Below are positions 22,201-30,400 of a stretch of DNA of 64,000 bases, in pieces. The DNA is taken from NCBI RefSeq assembly GCF_963678635.1, contig NC_087070.1:2547157-2611156 (forward strand), in the 5' to 3' direction. How positions within the stretch are numbered: the stretch's first letter is position 1; each line of letters starts with the position of its first letter. This stretch comes from Symsagittifera roscoffensis (Eukaryota > Xenacoelomorpha > Acoela > Convolutidae). Position numbers and translations under genes: made by a program. The notes below the pieces were generated by a model, which searched no databases, was not told the origin of the DNA, and was given only the letters and a program-made list of their open reading frames with translations.

Positions 22201-22615
22201 TTTTGTCCGGGGAGTGGGGGTAGGACTTACCCACACTGAAAACTTGATAATAAAAAAATTGAGAATAGCAAGAGAAACAGGAAACTTAGAAGCAGAAACA
22301 GGTGAAGAACCTAAGAAACCTGACATAGGCAGGGTAGTTGAGTCATATTTTAATTTACCAAATGAATATTCTAGTAACATAATACTAACAGACAGTGATT
22401 TCATACTCACAAACAGAACATGTGCGGTAGCTATCACCGCAGACATGAGTTTTAGGACGGCGCTAGCGGCAGATTTTAAGAGGGAATATAAAAACGTGGA
22501 ATTCCTTTGGAAGCAAAGACCAGGGATAGGGGGCGTAGCAGCCTTACCCCCGGCGGTGTCGCAAATACCGGGAAAGTACTTATGCTTCCTGGTAACGAGG
22601 GCGACAGAGAAGTAA
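19217..22615 (+). CDS. ORF2: integrase polyprotein with C-terminal macro-like region
   Basis: 1132 codons. Residues about 120-170 carry three LSGE motifs exactly 22 residues apart. The integrase zinc-binding HHCC is H419, H424, C454 and C457. The catalytic triad is D485, D544 and E580 (D-X58-D-X35-E). A GPY/F-type module (WRGPFMITEV...) follows at about 715-755. An acidic linker leads to a C-terminal region (about 1045-1132) whose blocks TADMSFRTALAADFKREY, GVAAL and YLCFLVT follow the order of a macro domain of the Poa1/OARD1 (TARG1) type. TAA at 22613-22615 ends the frame in the middle of that fold and the same frame continues. The N-terminus is probably not native, as the frame extends upstream past a TAG. 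Confidence 0.93.
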   Translation: MNINSLSLLDKTVQVTPQVMRMLGGLLEREVTRDNPEWTAAVASLTVSEKVKIMPSRRQHEENKRDCRTIVQQLVSSIPQEILTSTSYGRKEQGSSKRKKTVTFVDREKEGEEVEQNLLQDYLSGEKDEQKNQRSQDQHPGQGNLSGESEIDEKIPEEKQDLENKVLSGEFRWMRRKYGHDLEERAVSSTTPSTDDKSESSRMNTYSDRDSTSGSELSELAIHTLLVETRARNLDREVYQDPDSDRYLIPSERVFDNAADDLETIAVSKRSISLLPQKEVVRTDLQPFQQETQPLAKIWCVKMEEDTHQPNELNSQMRVMKTYLKARYRLSDLLRAQRNDRMTSNLKRWIENGAPDKGDLEEDSYRILRQYFMQKEGRLYLNKDGIVACRRREEDKVLYKYNAIVLPQLYQTELLFRSHDQMGHQGIDKVYQRILKRFEWPGMKKACEKWVTACLSCQQVKDPRKLRFPLQSIESSEFNEVVQIDHQKICMTDSGYNQVLVMIDHFTKYAEAVPCITASAEETCDHLINTWIARHGCPMTFQSDNGTAFVGELTKELMRRSQVAQAHSTTYHPQTSGLVERQNRTLVSMLRVYCSRYMTDWDRYLPQVMGAYNSTQHSTTGVSPHMMLTGHEKSLPLTFFYPEYEGKKTSPQVYVRDVIRRQQELNDLCRRNTQQAQARQRKRFDKKAAGAKAYSVGDYVWVFQNVIPPKGTKKLLKKWRGPFMITEVHQEGRFYRLSTGRAAHYENIKPHNPSTEDWCIPADMEEGDYLMMDPACEVNEKGTREKNDGNEVVEEGTDTPLDLDPNEQIEADDETLPYAEEDWQDSEQTEVPKNMEPDLPFTMQTRQKDGTRLRKKYNPYGDDFVVDRIDLEKIVEEVVGLEEITVSQDIGIVDDHNDEWVDDWSKPEVEFDDEQQQSNEQDLTNLRVLEWLNEMTSDPEKTSVTIQDVDRESAKYIKTERDDPSWAAQEGQLLIPASNLDLIPGMRSTGTPMDIFVRGVGVGLTHTENLIIKKLRIARETGNLEAETGEEPKKPDIGRVVESYFNLPNEYSSNIILTDSDFILTNRTCAVAITADMSFRTALAADFKREYKNVEFLWKQRPGIGGVAALPPAVSQIPGKYLCFLVTRATEK
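19582..19594 (+). other. Internal polypurine-tract-like box 1
   Basis: TTTGTCCGGGGAG; its last ten bases equal the GTCCGGGGAG found directly before the 3' LTR. Here it encodes LSGE. Confidence 0.5.
19648..19660 (+). other. Internal polypurine-tract-like box 2
   Basis: TTTGTCCGGGGAG again, exactly 66 bases after box 1, encoding LSGE in the same frame. Confidence 0.5.
19714..19726 (+). other. Internal polypurine-tract-like box 3
   Basis: TTTGTCCGGGGAG, 66 bases after box 2, encoding LSGE. The flanking codons differ among the three copies while the 13-mer does not. Confidence 0.5.
22202..22214 (+). other. Internal polypurine-tract-like box 4, in a different reading frame
   Basis: TTTGTCCGGGGAG once more, but read here as F-V-R-G-V, a different codon phase from boxes 1-3. 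Protein selection alone therefore does not explain the identity. Confidence 0.55.
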
Positions 22616-22825
22616 CACGTGGACCCAGAAAATCTAGTCTTGTCTTTGACGAGGCTGAGGGACTTCCTTGTGGAAATGGACGTGAAGGAGCTTTCGCTTC
22701 CAGTGTACGATCCAAATAGAGGAAGACTGCATCCTCGGGAATTGTACGCGCTTGTACACGTGATATTCTCTGATACGAACATACAAGTATATCTACATAA
22801 GAAATATTACTTAAGTATAGGCTGA
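22616..22825 (+). CDS. In-frame continuation of ORF2 after TAA: second half of the macro-like domain
   Basis: Sixty-nine sense codons follow the ORF2 stop in the same frame without an ATG of their own until late, ending at TGA 22823-22825. They contain VDPENLVLSLTRLRDFL, LSLPVYDP and VIFSDTNIQVYL. These match in order the long helix, the strand before the second ligand loop, and the last helix/strand of a Poa1/OARD1-type macro domain. The first half lies before the stop. The glycine-rich GCGLD-type loop of active enzymes is replaced by YDPNRG, so catalysis is doubtful. The stretch would be made only by readthrough, or the TAA is a mutation (for example from CAA). Confidence 0.7.
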   Translation, partial: HVDPENLVLSLTRLRDFLVEMDVKELSLPVYDPNRGRLHPRELYALVHVIFSDTNIQVYLHKKYYLSIG

Positions 22826-23207
22826 GTGATGTGCGAGAGGGTGTTAGGCCAAAGACTAAGTTGTGTGTAATATGTGAGAGGTGCGTTATGTTATGTTATG
22901 TGTTAGGTTATTAAGATCATGGGTAAGTAGGGGTTAGTGACCATGAACAACTAAATGACGATCTTGGGAATAGATCCAAAGTTTGGACTGTCCAATCTTA
23001 GGTCGAATTCCAAAATTTTAGAAACCAATTGATTTTAATAAATTTTAGGATAAATATCTTTTTATCTGAACTGTCTTTAAGCAAATTTTAACGATGTATG
23101 TTAAGGTGAAGTTGACAGGTGTGACATTCGTGATTTCTTTTCTAGATCCTGATTGATCATTTAATTGCTCACTTGAGTCAAAACTTGAAATCGAAATCAA
23201 ATCAAAC
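22826..23207 (+). other. Spacer between ORF2 and ORF3 with a candidate 3' splice site
   Basis: No coding sequence is seen. TTTCTTTTCTAG at about 23134-23145 is a good acceptor-like site. It lies about 100 bases before the first in-frame ATG of ORF3 (23244), so ORF3 could be expressed from a spliced subgenomic mRNA, as env genes are in some gypsy elements. A short upstream ATG frame (from 23221, 16 codons) would have to be bypassed. Confidence 0.4.
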
Positions 23208-23243
23208 TTGGAAAGAACAGTATGGACAATTTCAACCTGGTGC

Positions 23244-24875
23244 ATGATGGGACTGACTCGCGAAGAATATGATTCGGAAGAAAGGAAGAGATCAAAGGAG
23301 GAAAAAGTTTTCTTCCTTATGACGAATCTGAGGGATCTGATAGTCCAGGAGGGAGCAGCAGTAGCGTGTGCAAAGCGGAGAGACGCTCTCTGTTTCATTC
23401 GATTCCTGATAGAGCAGATTTCAGTACCTGCATTAAGCACTTGTGTTAAAATGTTGAAGGAAGGCGATGAGCGAACGAAAGCCATGTTCTTGCTAGCAAT
23501 GCTGGATATGCAGCAAAGTAAACCGATGAGGGTGAACATGAAAGAACCTGAAGAATTGGAACCCATGAAAAAGATAGACGAGATCAGGAGATTCTCAAAC
23601 AAGGAGTTGAGGCTCACTAAAGAATCTATGGGAGCATTGCCAAAATCCAGTGAATACTGTGGACCGATCAAGAAGAAGTCATATAGCTATGTATCCGGGA
23701 TTATAGGGATGGCATACAATCCTTTCCTGAGTGAAGACATACGTGATTGCTTCTTTGATTATGAGCAGGCGGTGTTACTAAGATTCTGGACGTCCAGAAT
23801 TGTGACGACTAAGAGCGTTAACAATCCACAGGCCAAATTGGGATTGGTCTTGGAAGAAGAGGTGACTGCACCTTCAGTACCAAAGTCCGACAAAAAAGTG
23901 GAGTTTGGGTTGGGATTCTCAGATGAATTACTGAGAACGAGCTTGATGACAGTGTGGGAATTGATGAGGCCATCATGGTGTCCTAGTCCCAACGCTGACT
24001 CAATATTACGGGCGACACAAGATGTACAGAGGGAACTGAATGCAAACTGTAACCTGCGTGACCACATATATAATGTGATGATAACAGCCTCTAAGAGCAA
24101 CGGAGAAGATAAAGTGGAGTTGCCTGGCTGGGGACCAGAAGACTGGGTCAAACCTGGTAGCTGTCTGGCGGAAGTCTGTGGACTAGAGGGTCATGTTTGT
24201 GGAAGTCTAGACTGTGTGAAAACCCTGGAGAAACAACACAAGCAGTTGACGGTATTGTTTGGAAATGTAGTGATGAAAGCAAGAACGGAAACGGAACTGA
24301 TAGCAGATTGCCATGGAGGAACCGATGTGAATCTAGTGACAGCACTAGGATTCTACAGCATGTTTGGTTCTTTAGAGTCACTATTGAATCTAGAACAGAA
24401 ACATGAGATGGCCACAGCCATCAGCGTAGAAGTATTCCCAGGAGTTCTGCAGACTGAGCAGAAGTATATAGGAAAATGGAGGGAAGCAATCGAAACGGAG
24501 ATGAACATCAGACACAGCGAAACTTATTGTAGACCATCAGGAGCACGATATTTGGTGGGTTCAATGTTGGCTCCAATGTGCAAGAGCAAGTATCCTGTAC
24601 ATTTCGTAGCTGTGGATGTGAAGAGTACAAGAACGATTGTGGATCAAGCCTTTTCAGTGCCGAAGTGCGTGAGGTTGGCAAGAATGTCTGAAAAGTCTTA
24701 CGAGTTACTGTGTAAGATTTTCTCAGCAGTTCCAGAAAGAACCAAAGAGGAGTTGGAGTCAATACTAGGAAAGAAGTTCATGGGATATGTGAGCGGGAAC
24801 TTCAGTGACTTTGAAAAACAGAAACAGAGAGGATCAACTGTCACAGATTACAATGCAGTAGATGAGAATGATTAG
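23244..24875 (+). CDS. ORF3: unidentified accessory protein of the giant gypsy element
   Basis: The first ATG in frame is 23244 (tandem ATG ATG). The frame is open upstream to 23157 without another ATG, so the true N-terminus may come from splicing. From 23244 it encodes 543 residues. It is mixed helical in look and rich in K, E and L. Several cysteine pairs occur, such as the CGLEGHVCGSLDC segment. It contains no signal peptide, no clear membrane segment and no fusion-peptide-like run, so it does not look like an envelope protein. I recognise no domain. It ends at TAG 24873-24875, and the same frame continues into ORF4 after three codons. Codon use and GC content resemble ORF1 and ORF2, so it belongs to the element. 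Confidence 0.8.
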   Translation: MMGLTREEYDSEERKRSKEEKVFFLMTNLRDLIVQEGAAVACAKRRDALCFIRFLIEQISVPALSTCVKMLKEGDERTKAMFLLAMLDMQQSKPMRVNMKEPEELEPMKKIDEIRRFSNKELRLTKESMGALPKSSEYCGPIKKKSYSYVSGIIGMAYNPFLSEDIRDCFFDYEQAVLLRFWTSRIVTTKSVNNPQAKLGLVLEEEVTAPSVPKSDKKVEFGLGFSDELLRTSLMTVWELMRPSWCPSPNADSILRATQDVQRELNANCNLRDHIYNVMITASKSNGEDKVELPGWGPEDWVKPGSCLAEVCGLEGHVCGSLDCVKTLEKQHKQLTVLFGNVVMKARTETELIADCHGGTDVNLVTALGFYSMFGSLESLLNLEQKHEMATAISVEVFPGVLQTEQKYIGKWREAIETEMNIRHSETYCRPSGARYLVGSMLAPMCKSKYPVHFVAVDVKSTRTIVDQAFSVPKCVRLARMSEKSYELLCKIFSAVPERTKEELESILGKKFMGYVSGNFSDFEKQKQRGSTVTDYNAVDEND

Positions 24876-24887
24876 ATCCACCGAGTG

Positions 24888-25715
24888 ATGATGGAAGTGG
24901 AGCCATTGCTGGAAGCTTCGGGAAAACGGAATTGGAGGAGCATCATGTTGACACATGACGAGTTTCCTTGCCACTGCTTGCTGCAGACCTGGTGGTATCC
25001 CAAGCGTAGTAATCTGGTGTTGGTCTGGGACTCTGGAGAGTTGCTCTCCATGGGTTTACCAGATTCATCACAGCCCATAACAATAGTGATAGTGGGAGTT
25101 ATGATGGCGATACGATGGCTGGAAGCTCATGTGAGAGAAAATAATAGACAGGAGGCACCGACGAGAGAACAATTGCAGAAATTAGATTGTCTAAAAGATT
25201 TAGATCTTTTTGAGACAATGTGCAAAGTTCTAAACATTCCGATGGAAGTGAAGAAGATATGGGCAAGAAAACGATTGATGCCATGGTTCAGAGCTAACAT
25301 GACTGCATGGTTGTACGAGTATGCGAAAAAGCATATGTCGAAACATGGCAGAGTGTACAGTGAATATCAGCTGGACATTGGGGCAGGAGCTTTCAAGCGA
25401 GCTTTCGTGACCCATCGGAATGCAGTGACCACCGCTGTGAAAAGAATTTCCAGGACGAGCGAGCGTAGTGGAAGTGAGAGGGCAGAGATGCTGAAAGAAG
25501 ATTTGGAAAGAAACGTGGCGTTGTGTCTCCACAACAGCTTCTGTAGAAACAGAGAATTAAACGTGGATCCCCTACCTTGCTGTAAACAGAGGGTGGAAGA
25601 GCAGAAGTGTTGGAGGACGGCTTCCAACAGCGTCAGGATAGTCAATGACGTGCTACAAGACACGGAGACCGAGAGTGCAGAGTCAGCGTCACAGGAGGAG
25701 GAAATGGAGCATTGA
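24888..25715 (+). CDS. ORF4: unidentified accessory protein, in frame with ORF3
   Basis: From ATG 24888 it encodes 275 residues and ends at TGA 25713-25715. It is in the same frame as ORF3, separated by one TAG plus four sense codons (ATC CAC CGA GTG), so the two may form one protein of about 820 residues by readthrough or in an unmutated copy. One hydrophobic run (PITIVIVGVMMAIRWL, near residues 65-80) could be a membrane segment. The middle is basic and the C-terminus is very acidic (ETESAESASQEEEMEH). There is a cysteine-rich patch near 235-250. No family is recognised. Confidence 0.75.
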   Translation: MMEVEPLLEASGKRNWRSIMLTHDEFPCHCLLQTWWYPKRSNLVLVWDSGELLSMGLPDSSQPITIVIVGVMMAIRWLEAHVRENNRQEAPTREQLQKLDCLKDLDLFETMCKVLNIPMEVKKIWARKRLMPWFRANMTAWLYEYAKKHMSKHGRVYSEYQLDIGAGAFKRAFVTHRNAVTTAVKRISRTSERSGSERAEMLKEDLERNVALCLHNSFCRNRELNVDPLPCCKQRVEEQKCWRTASNSVRIVNDVLQDTETESAESASQEEEMEH

Positions 25716-26520
25716 TGAATGGTCGAGAAAACAAGAGGCAACAAGAAAGAAAATTAGAAGAATTTAGAAGTTTTAGAACTTCTAAACGACGAAAAAAGAA
25801 GAGAACAAAGGGATAATGAAGAAAAGTTAAAACTCAAAATTGTTTTATGTGTGTGAAAAACTCAAGTGAGAAACCAAGCAACCAAGTTGTAATTGAAAAC
25901 TGAAACATTTAAGTTGAGTTTGGAAATTGTTGCATTTATAAATTTGCATTTTGGTTTTAGTTGAAGTGGCTTTAGAGATACTCACTTATTATTTATTTAG
26001 AAAGGCTTGAGGGAAGAGTATATTTAAATATTCCAGCCTGCATGATTGTTTTTAATCACTTAGGAAGACTGATAACTTTGTGGTGACATGAAAAACTGGA
26101 GTAACTTCTTGAGGAGGGAGGTTGTTGCATTGTTCTTTCTAACCACAAAGTTTCTTAGTTTTAATACTCAGGACAATAAACAAGCAAGATTTCCGAAGGG
26201 AAGGAGCATAGTAGGATAATTTTAGCTTGTTGGTTGGCAGGACTGTCCTGCAAGCCAACACCTTTTAAATCTAGGAGAAAAAGTTTCAATCGGGATATTG
26301 ACACTGGAAGTCAGAAAATATGTTTTATCTTAAGTCATATCCTCAATGTGCAGATTAATGAAAGAATTTGAAGGCTATAGTGATGTAGTATGATGCCATT
26401 TATATTCTGCAGTGAGTCGATGTGACGTAGGTAAAAGTAATTTCGTGCATTTTGTAAATTCTGTTCGATGACACTGTAACCATTTAGAACATTGCGCGAT
26501 TCAATGAGGACATTGACCGG
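25716..26520 (+). other. 3' non-coding region of the giant gypsy element
   Basis: About 800 bases without a supported gene, AT-rich compared with the ORFs. It leads into the purine-rich tract before the 3' LTR. Confidence 0.6.
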
Positions 26521-26523
26521 ACT

Positions 26524-26535
26524 GTCCGGGGAGTA
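26524..26535 (+). other. 3' polypurine tract adjacent to the 3' LTR
   Basis: GTCCGGGGAG followed by TA ends directly at the 3' LTR start (26536). Position and purine content fit the primer for plus-strand DNA synthesis. The same ten bases occur four times in ORF2. Confidence 0.65.
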
Positions 26536-27455
26536 TGTGACATTCGACCAGAATGGCCAAAATGCAGTCTCTGCAGAATTCGGTATTTTAGCAGCAAGCC
26601 TTCCGAATTGGCGATTTAGAACGGATAAGGACGTTATTTGAACGATTAGCCAAACGGTGAAGGCTAGAAGATTCTGGAATTCTAATTTTTAAAAATTCGA
26701 ATTATGACGTCATATTTCTGAGAAACGTCAGAGACGGCCATTTTAGCAAAAATAGCAGAAAGAAACAGAACAACTTTATCTGCGATTACGAACAGTACGA
26801 AATCGAGACTAAAAAAACAACAACGAACTATCGAACAGCAGAGGACGTTCCGAGTTGCAACTATTGTGCTGTTACAATAGTTGCAAGGCCGTTGCGAGCA
26901 ACGGTGAAGGGTAAAACCCAGCCTTCCGAGTTATTGAGAACTGGATATTAAGAAGCTTGATTCACCGGATTCAAGAATCCGGAAGGGTCTCGGGACGTGG
27001 ACTTTTATGAACTTATATTGAATTTTAGCATCCGTCATGTCCTGACTTGAATTTAATTAAGATCTTAATTCGTTTTGACAAGAATGAGGAGCTAGAAGTA
27101 GGGGGGAAAGGGTTGATCCATCTTCGATGGAGATGATGATTTTTATCTACTGAACAAAAACAATAGTAATATGATAAGTAGTAGCCCTGTTTTTAGGAGT
27201 GACCTCGTGGTCTGGGGATACTGAGACCCAGCCATGAGCTCACTATTTTTGCATGTAATTCAGTTAATTTGAGCGTTCTGGTCGAAGCCGGAGAGCAGTA
27301 ACGTTTTTGTCGACCCGATGTAGGAAAGACCACCGAAAAGTACTGGCTTGGTAGAGACGGTGAAAAGCATGCAAAGCTCTGTTTAGACGCTAGCCAGTCG
27401 TCTTAAGACTTAGTTTTGTTATCCGTCGATATGTATCTTCCGGGCGAATGTTACA
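26536..27455 (+). repeat. 3' LTR of the giant gypsy element
   Basis: 920 bp, the same length as the 5' LTR, with a fixed offset of 17,163 bases and no indel. I found no substitution by eye. It would supply the polyadenylation site, although no canonical AATAAA is seen. Confidence 0.95.
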
Positions 27456-30400
27456 ATAGATCAAATTTTTGCGCATTTGAACATTTTTAGACTTCATGCA
27501 ATTCGATATAACTTTGCTGGATCTGTGAATTCTACTAAACAAAAGAGCCTGGATATTATAATATTTTGCTCCTAGTCGTCCCTGTTCATATTTTCTTGTT
27601 CACGTGACTGACTGTTTATTTGTTAAAGTATTTACTCCAATGGTCTTTGCATTGGTCGATTGTCGGTCATTTCGACAAACTACTGCATTGAAATCAATTG
27701 AATTACAAGTCTAATTGCTTATGATATTGAGTGCGTTGAGGAAAAAAAATTGAAACATTAGGAGATTATAAGGACTGAAAAACTGCTGGATACTCCTTTC
27801 TTCCACCGAAAAACCCAAATCAACATGCCAATCTACTTGAAATAAAAGAATCTCCAAGAAATCAATCAAAGCAGCGGTTATAAAGAAACACATTGAGCTT
27901 CAAAATATCTTGAAAAAACTATTAGCTTCAGAAACGTATATTTTTGCTTTTCGTATATAAAAGTTGAAAATTTTGTCATAAATTTGCGAACAAAGTTAAT
28001 ACGTTTGGTTGAATACACTAGCCCATTTTTTCCAAATTTTTGATAATCAAAAACAGAGAATGAGACGGTATGTGTAGAAATCAACAACCCATTTCGTCAA
28101 GAAAAGACTCAGACTCTTGACTATGTAGACAGAAAAGCTTTTGCATGTGAAACTTGGATTTGATGATTTTTTTTTCAACTTGTGAATCATATTAACCAGT
28201 TTGTACTAGGTTTTATAATTTTCAAATGATTATATTTGTCACAGTTTTCTTTCTAGTTTCGAAAGGGTTGATCAATTTTGTGAGACCCATATTTTGAAAA
28301 TTTTTTGTTTTTGATGAAGAAAATCATGAAAAAATCATTTAAACTGATCGTACCTATGTGTAATATAACTCTATTGGTTTTTCTGCGCAATTTTTTTGTT
28401 TTAGTTTCGATGCTAGTTTGTGCAATTATTCGAATGAGGTTATCTCAAAAATGTGAAGAAACGATAGTTTGGGTAGCTGTTTTATTCAGTAAATTTGGTT
28501 ATATTTTACACTTCCCAAAGATTTCACTGAAAGAATACCTACTTAGGAACTAGTTTTTATTCTCTCGTTGGTTCAATTGGTTTTTGATTGCTTGAAAAAT
28601 GGCAGAGTTGAAACACCTGTAGATAATTCAAACTTCTTTAGCGAAGCGCTACGAAAAAAATCATAAGTTTATTCAAGGTGTAATCTTTGAGTTGAACTGA
28701 AAAGTTGCGTTAGTCTGATGATTTTCGTGAATATATTTCAAACTCAATTTGTAAAGAATTCTAATGCTGGAAGACACAAGCGTTCGGATACAATATATAT
28801 TAAGCATAACTTGTTTCAACAAAGCAAACTGGGAATAGATGTAGAATTACGAAACACACAATTAGTCTTGTTCATGGCAGTGAGAGATGTTTTAACAAAT
28901 CAAAACAAAAAGTCAAAAAAAATCTCGGATCTCAATTGAAATAGTCGTATCGAGTTGCAACATCTATTCAATATGGCCCTAATCGAATTAACCCAAAGAC
29001 TTTTAATTTGACAAAACATTGCTCCTATATTGGATCAATTCCAACAAAAATTCAATTACCAGCAGAAACAAAGACAAAGTTTTGAGACAATGTGTTTTCA
29101 AAACGTCTCTATTCTCTCCATTCTTCAAAAATTACCCATATGATTTTGAAATAATAATTTTGTTCTCTGTTGCTCAAAATATTTTATTCAGTTCTTCAGC
29201 GAGTGTCTAGTAAATCCGCTACGAGGATAGCATCAAGGCATCAAAAGTAGACAAAAAGAAAATTGACAACTAACGCAAAAACTCCTTTACGCGAAAGAAA
29301 AATCTTAATAGGTGGAACCAAAACAGTTACAGTTGATTTCTATCATCACATCAATTCTCGTTCAATTCATGTGATGATAGTGACCACTAATAAAAGATTC
29401 AATGTTCACTAAAGCAAAAAATACTGAGGCTCCAGATTTTTTAAATCAATTTGAAAGCAACCCGAATTCCACCTTGTCTTGTTATTAATGAGAATGCCAA
29501 ATCAAAAGAGGAACTTGGAACCCTTTGAAAATCTGAAATATCTGAAAATCTTTAAAAGAATGTTTTTTAGTGGTAGATCAGTTTATGATTCCGTCAGGAA
29601 CTTGAAAAAGGCAACTGAAATATCAAAAAAGAAAATAAACAAATTTTATAAAACAAGTCAATTCATACAAACTTTGGCCCTTCCATAAGACAGTTTCGAA
29701 GGATTCAATTTTTTCAAATATATCAGCAAAATCTGGTGTTTCAGCTCGGCTTTTGTAGACAAGTCGGCTAACCAAAACAGAAAAAATCTAGTATTTTTTT
29801 CTTTCTAAAAAACTTTTTCGCTAATTAACAGAATTTGTACTATGAAAACAAAGTATGCTAAAGAGTCTTTATAGTAAGATGAATTATTTGGAATATCATC
29901 AATATCAACAAAGAAACCAATAACATATAAAAAAAAGATCTCGAAAATGAAGTAATTTTTTTAATTTAAAACTTTATTAAAAAAGGTTTGAAGACAGGTT
30001 AAAAGTAATCTGTTTTGTAACTAATTCTCCATCAATCAGCAATCATTGATTCTTTTACTGTTCATCTAATTTATATTGCTTTTTTTAAAAGATTACCCGA
30101 ATTTTAGTCTCAGTTTTTCTCACAATTTTTCTACCCGATCAAATAAATCTAATTCAGATATATCGAGCCCATCAATGTACCAACATGTTACTGAGGGAAA
30201 ACTTGCATTCGTAGATGGAAGATAAAAATTTGAGGACAAAAAAATTTGGTTGATTTAGTTGCATCCATAAATAACAAAGTTTCAAAATGTCTAAGTGCAC
30301 AAAATTTCGAACTTGTTGGAATTTATGTATCAGAAAAAAAAGATAGCCGTTGAGTTACAAGAAGATCAACTAGTGTTTATAAATCAAAGTGCTTATTTGA

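Larger units (their letters stand above)
9373..27455 (+). mobile_element. Giant Ty3/gypsy LTR retrotransposon (18,083 bp)
   Basis: Two 920-bp LTRs (9373-10292 and 26536-27455) share a constant offset of 17,163 bases. Reading them by eye I found no difference. Both begin TGTGACA and end TGTTACA. Between them lie a tRNA primer site, a leader of about 3 kb, gag-protease-RT-RNase H (ORF1), integrase plus a macro-like region (ORF2), two further unidentified ORFs (ORF3, ORF4), a 3' non-coding region and a purine-rich tract. RNase H before integrase is the Ty3/gypsy order. Typical gypsy elements are about 5-9 kb, so this one is roughly twice the usual size. The flanks, ...ATATA and ATAGA..., match at 4 of 5 bases, so the target duplication is imperfect or my boundary is off by a base. 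Confidence 0.95.

Noticed and set aside
22054-22782. 242-codon minus-strand ORF opposite the end of ORF2
   Set aside because: It is a shadow of the GC-richer coding sequence, with no family resemblance, while the + strand carries the macro-like motifs.
19199-24875. A non-standard genetic code in which TAA/TAG encode glutamine
   Set aside because: ORF1 runs about 1,980 codons, and the other frames run for hundreds of codons, with no in-frame TAA or TAG. A reassigned code would use them often.
23244-25715. ORF3/ORF4 as a retroviral envelope
   Set aside because: The position fits, but there is no signal peptide, no furin-type site, no fusion peptide and no clear C-terminal membrane anchor.
9367-27460. 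A perfect 5-bp target-site duplication around the gypsy element
   Set aside because: The flanks are ATATA and ATAGA, matching at four of five positions only, so I do not claim an exact duplication.
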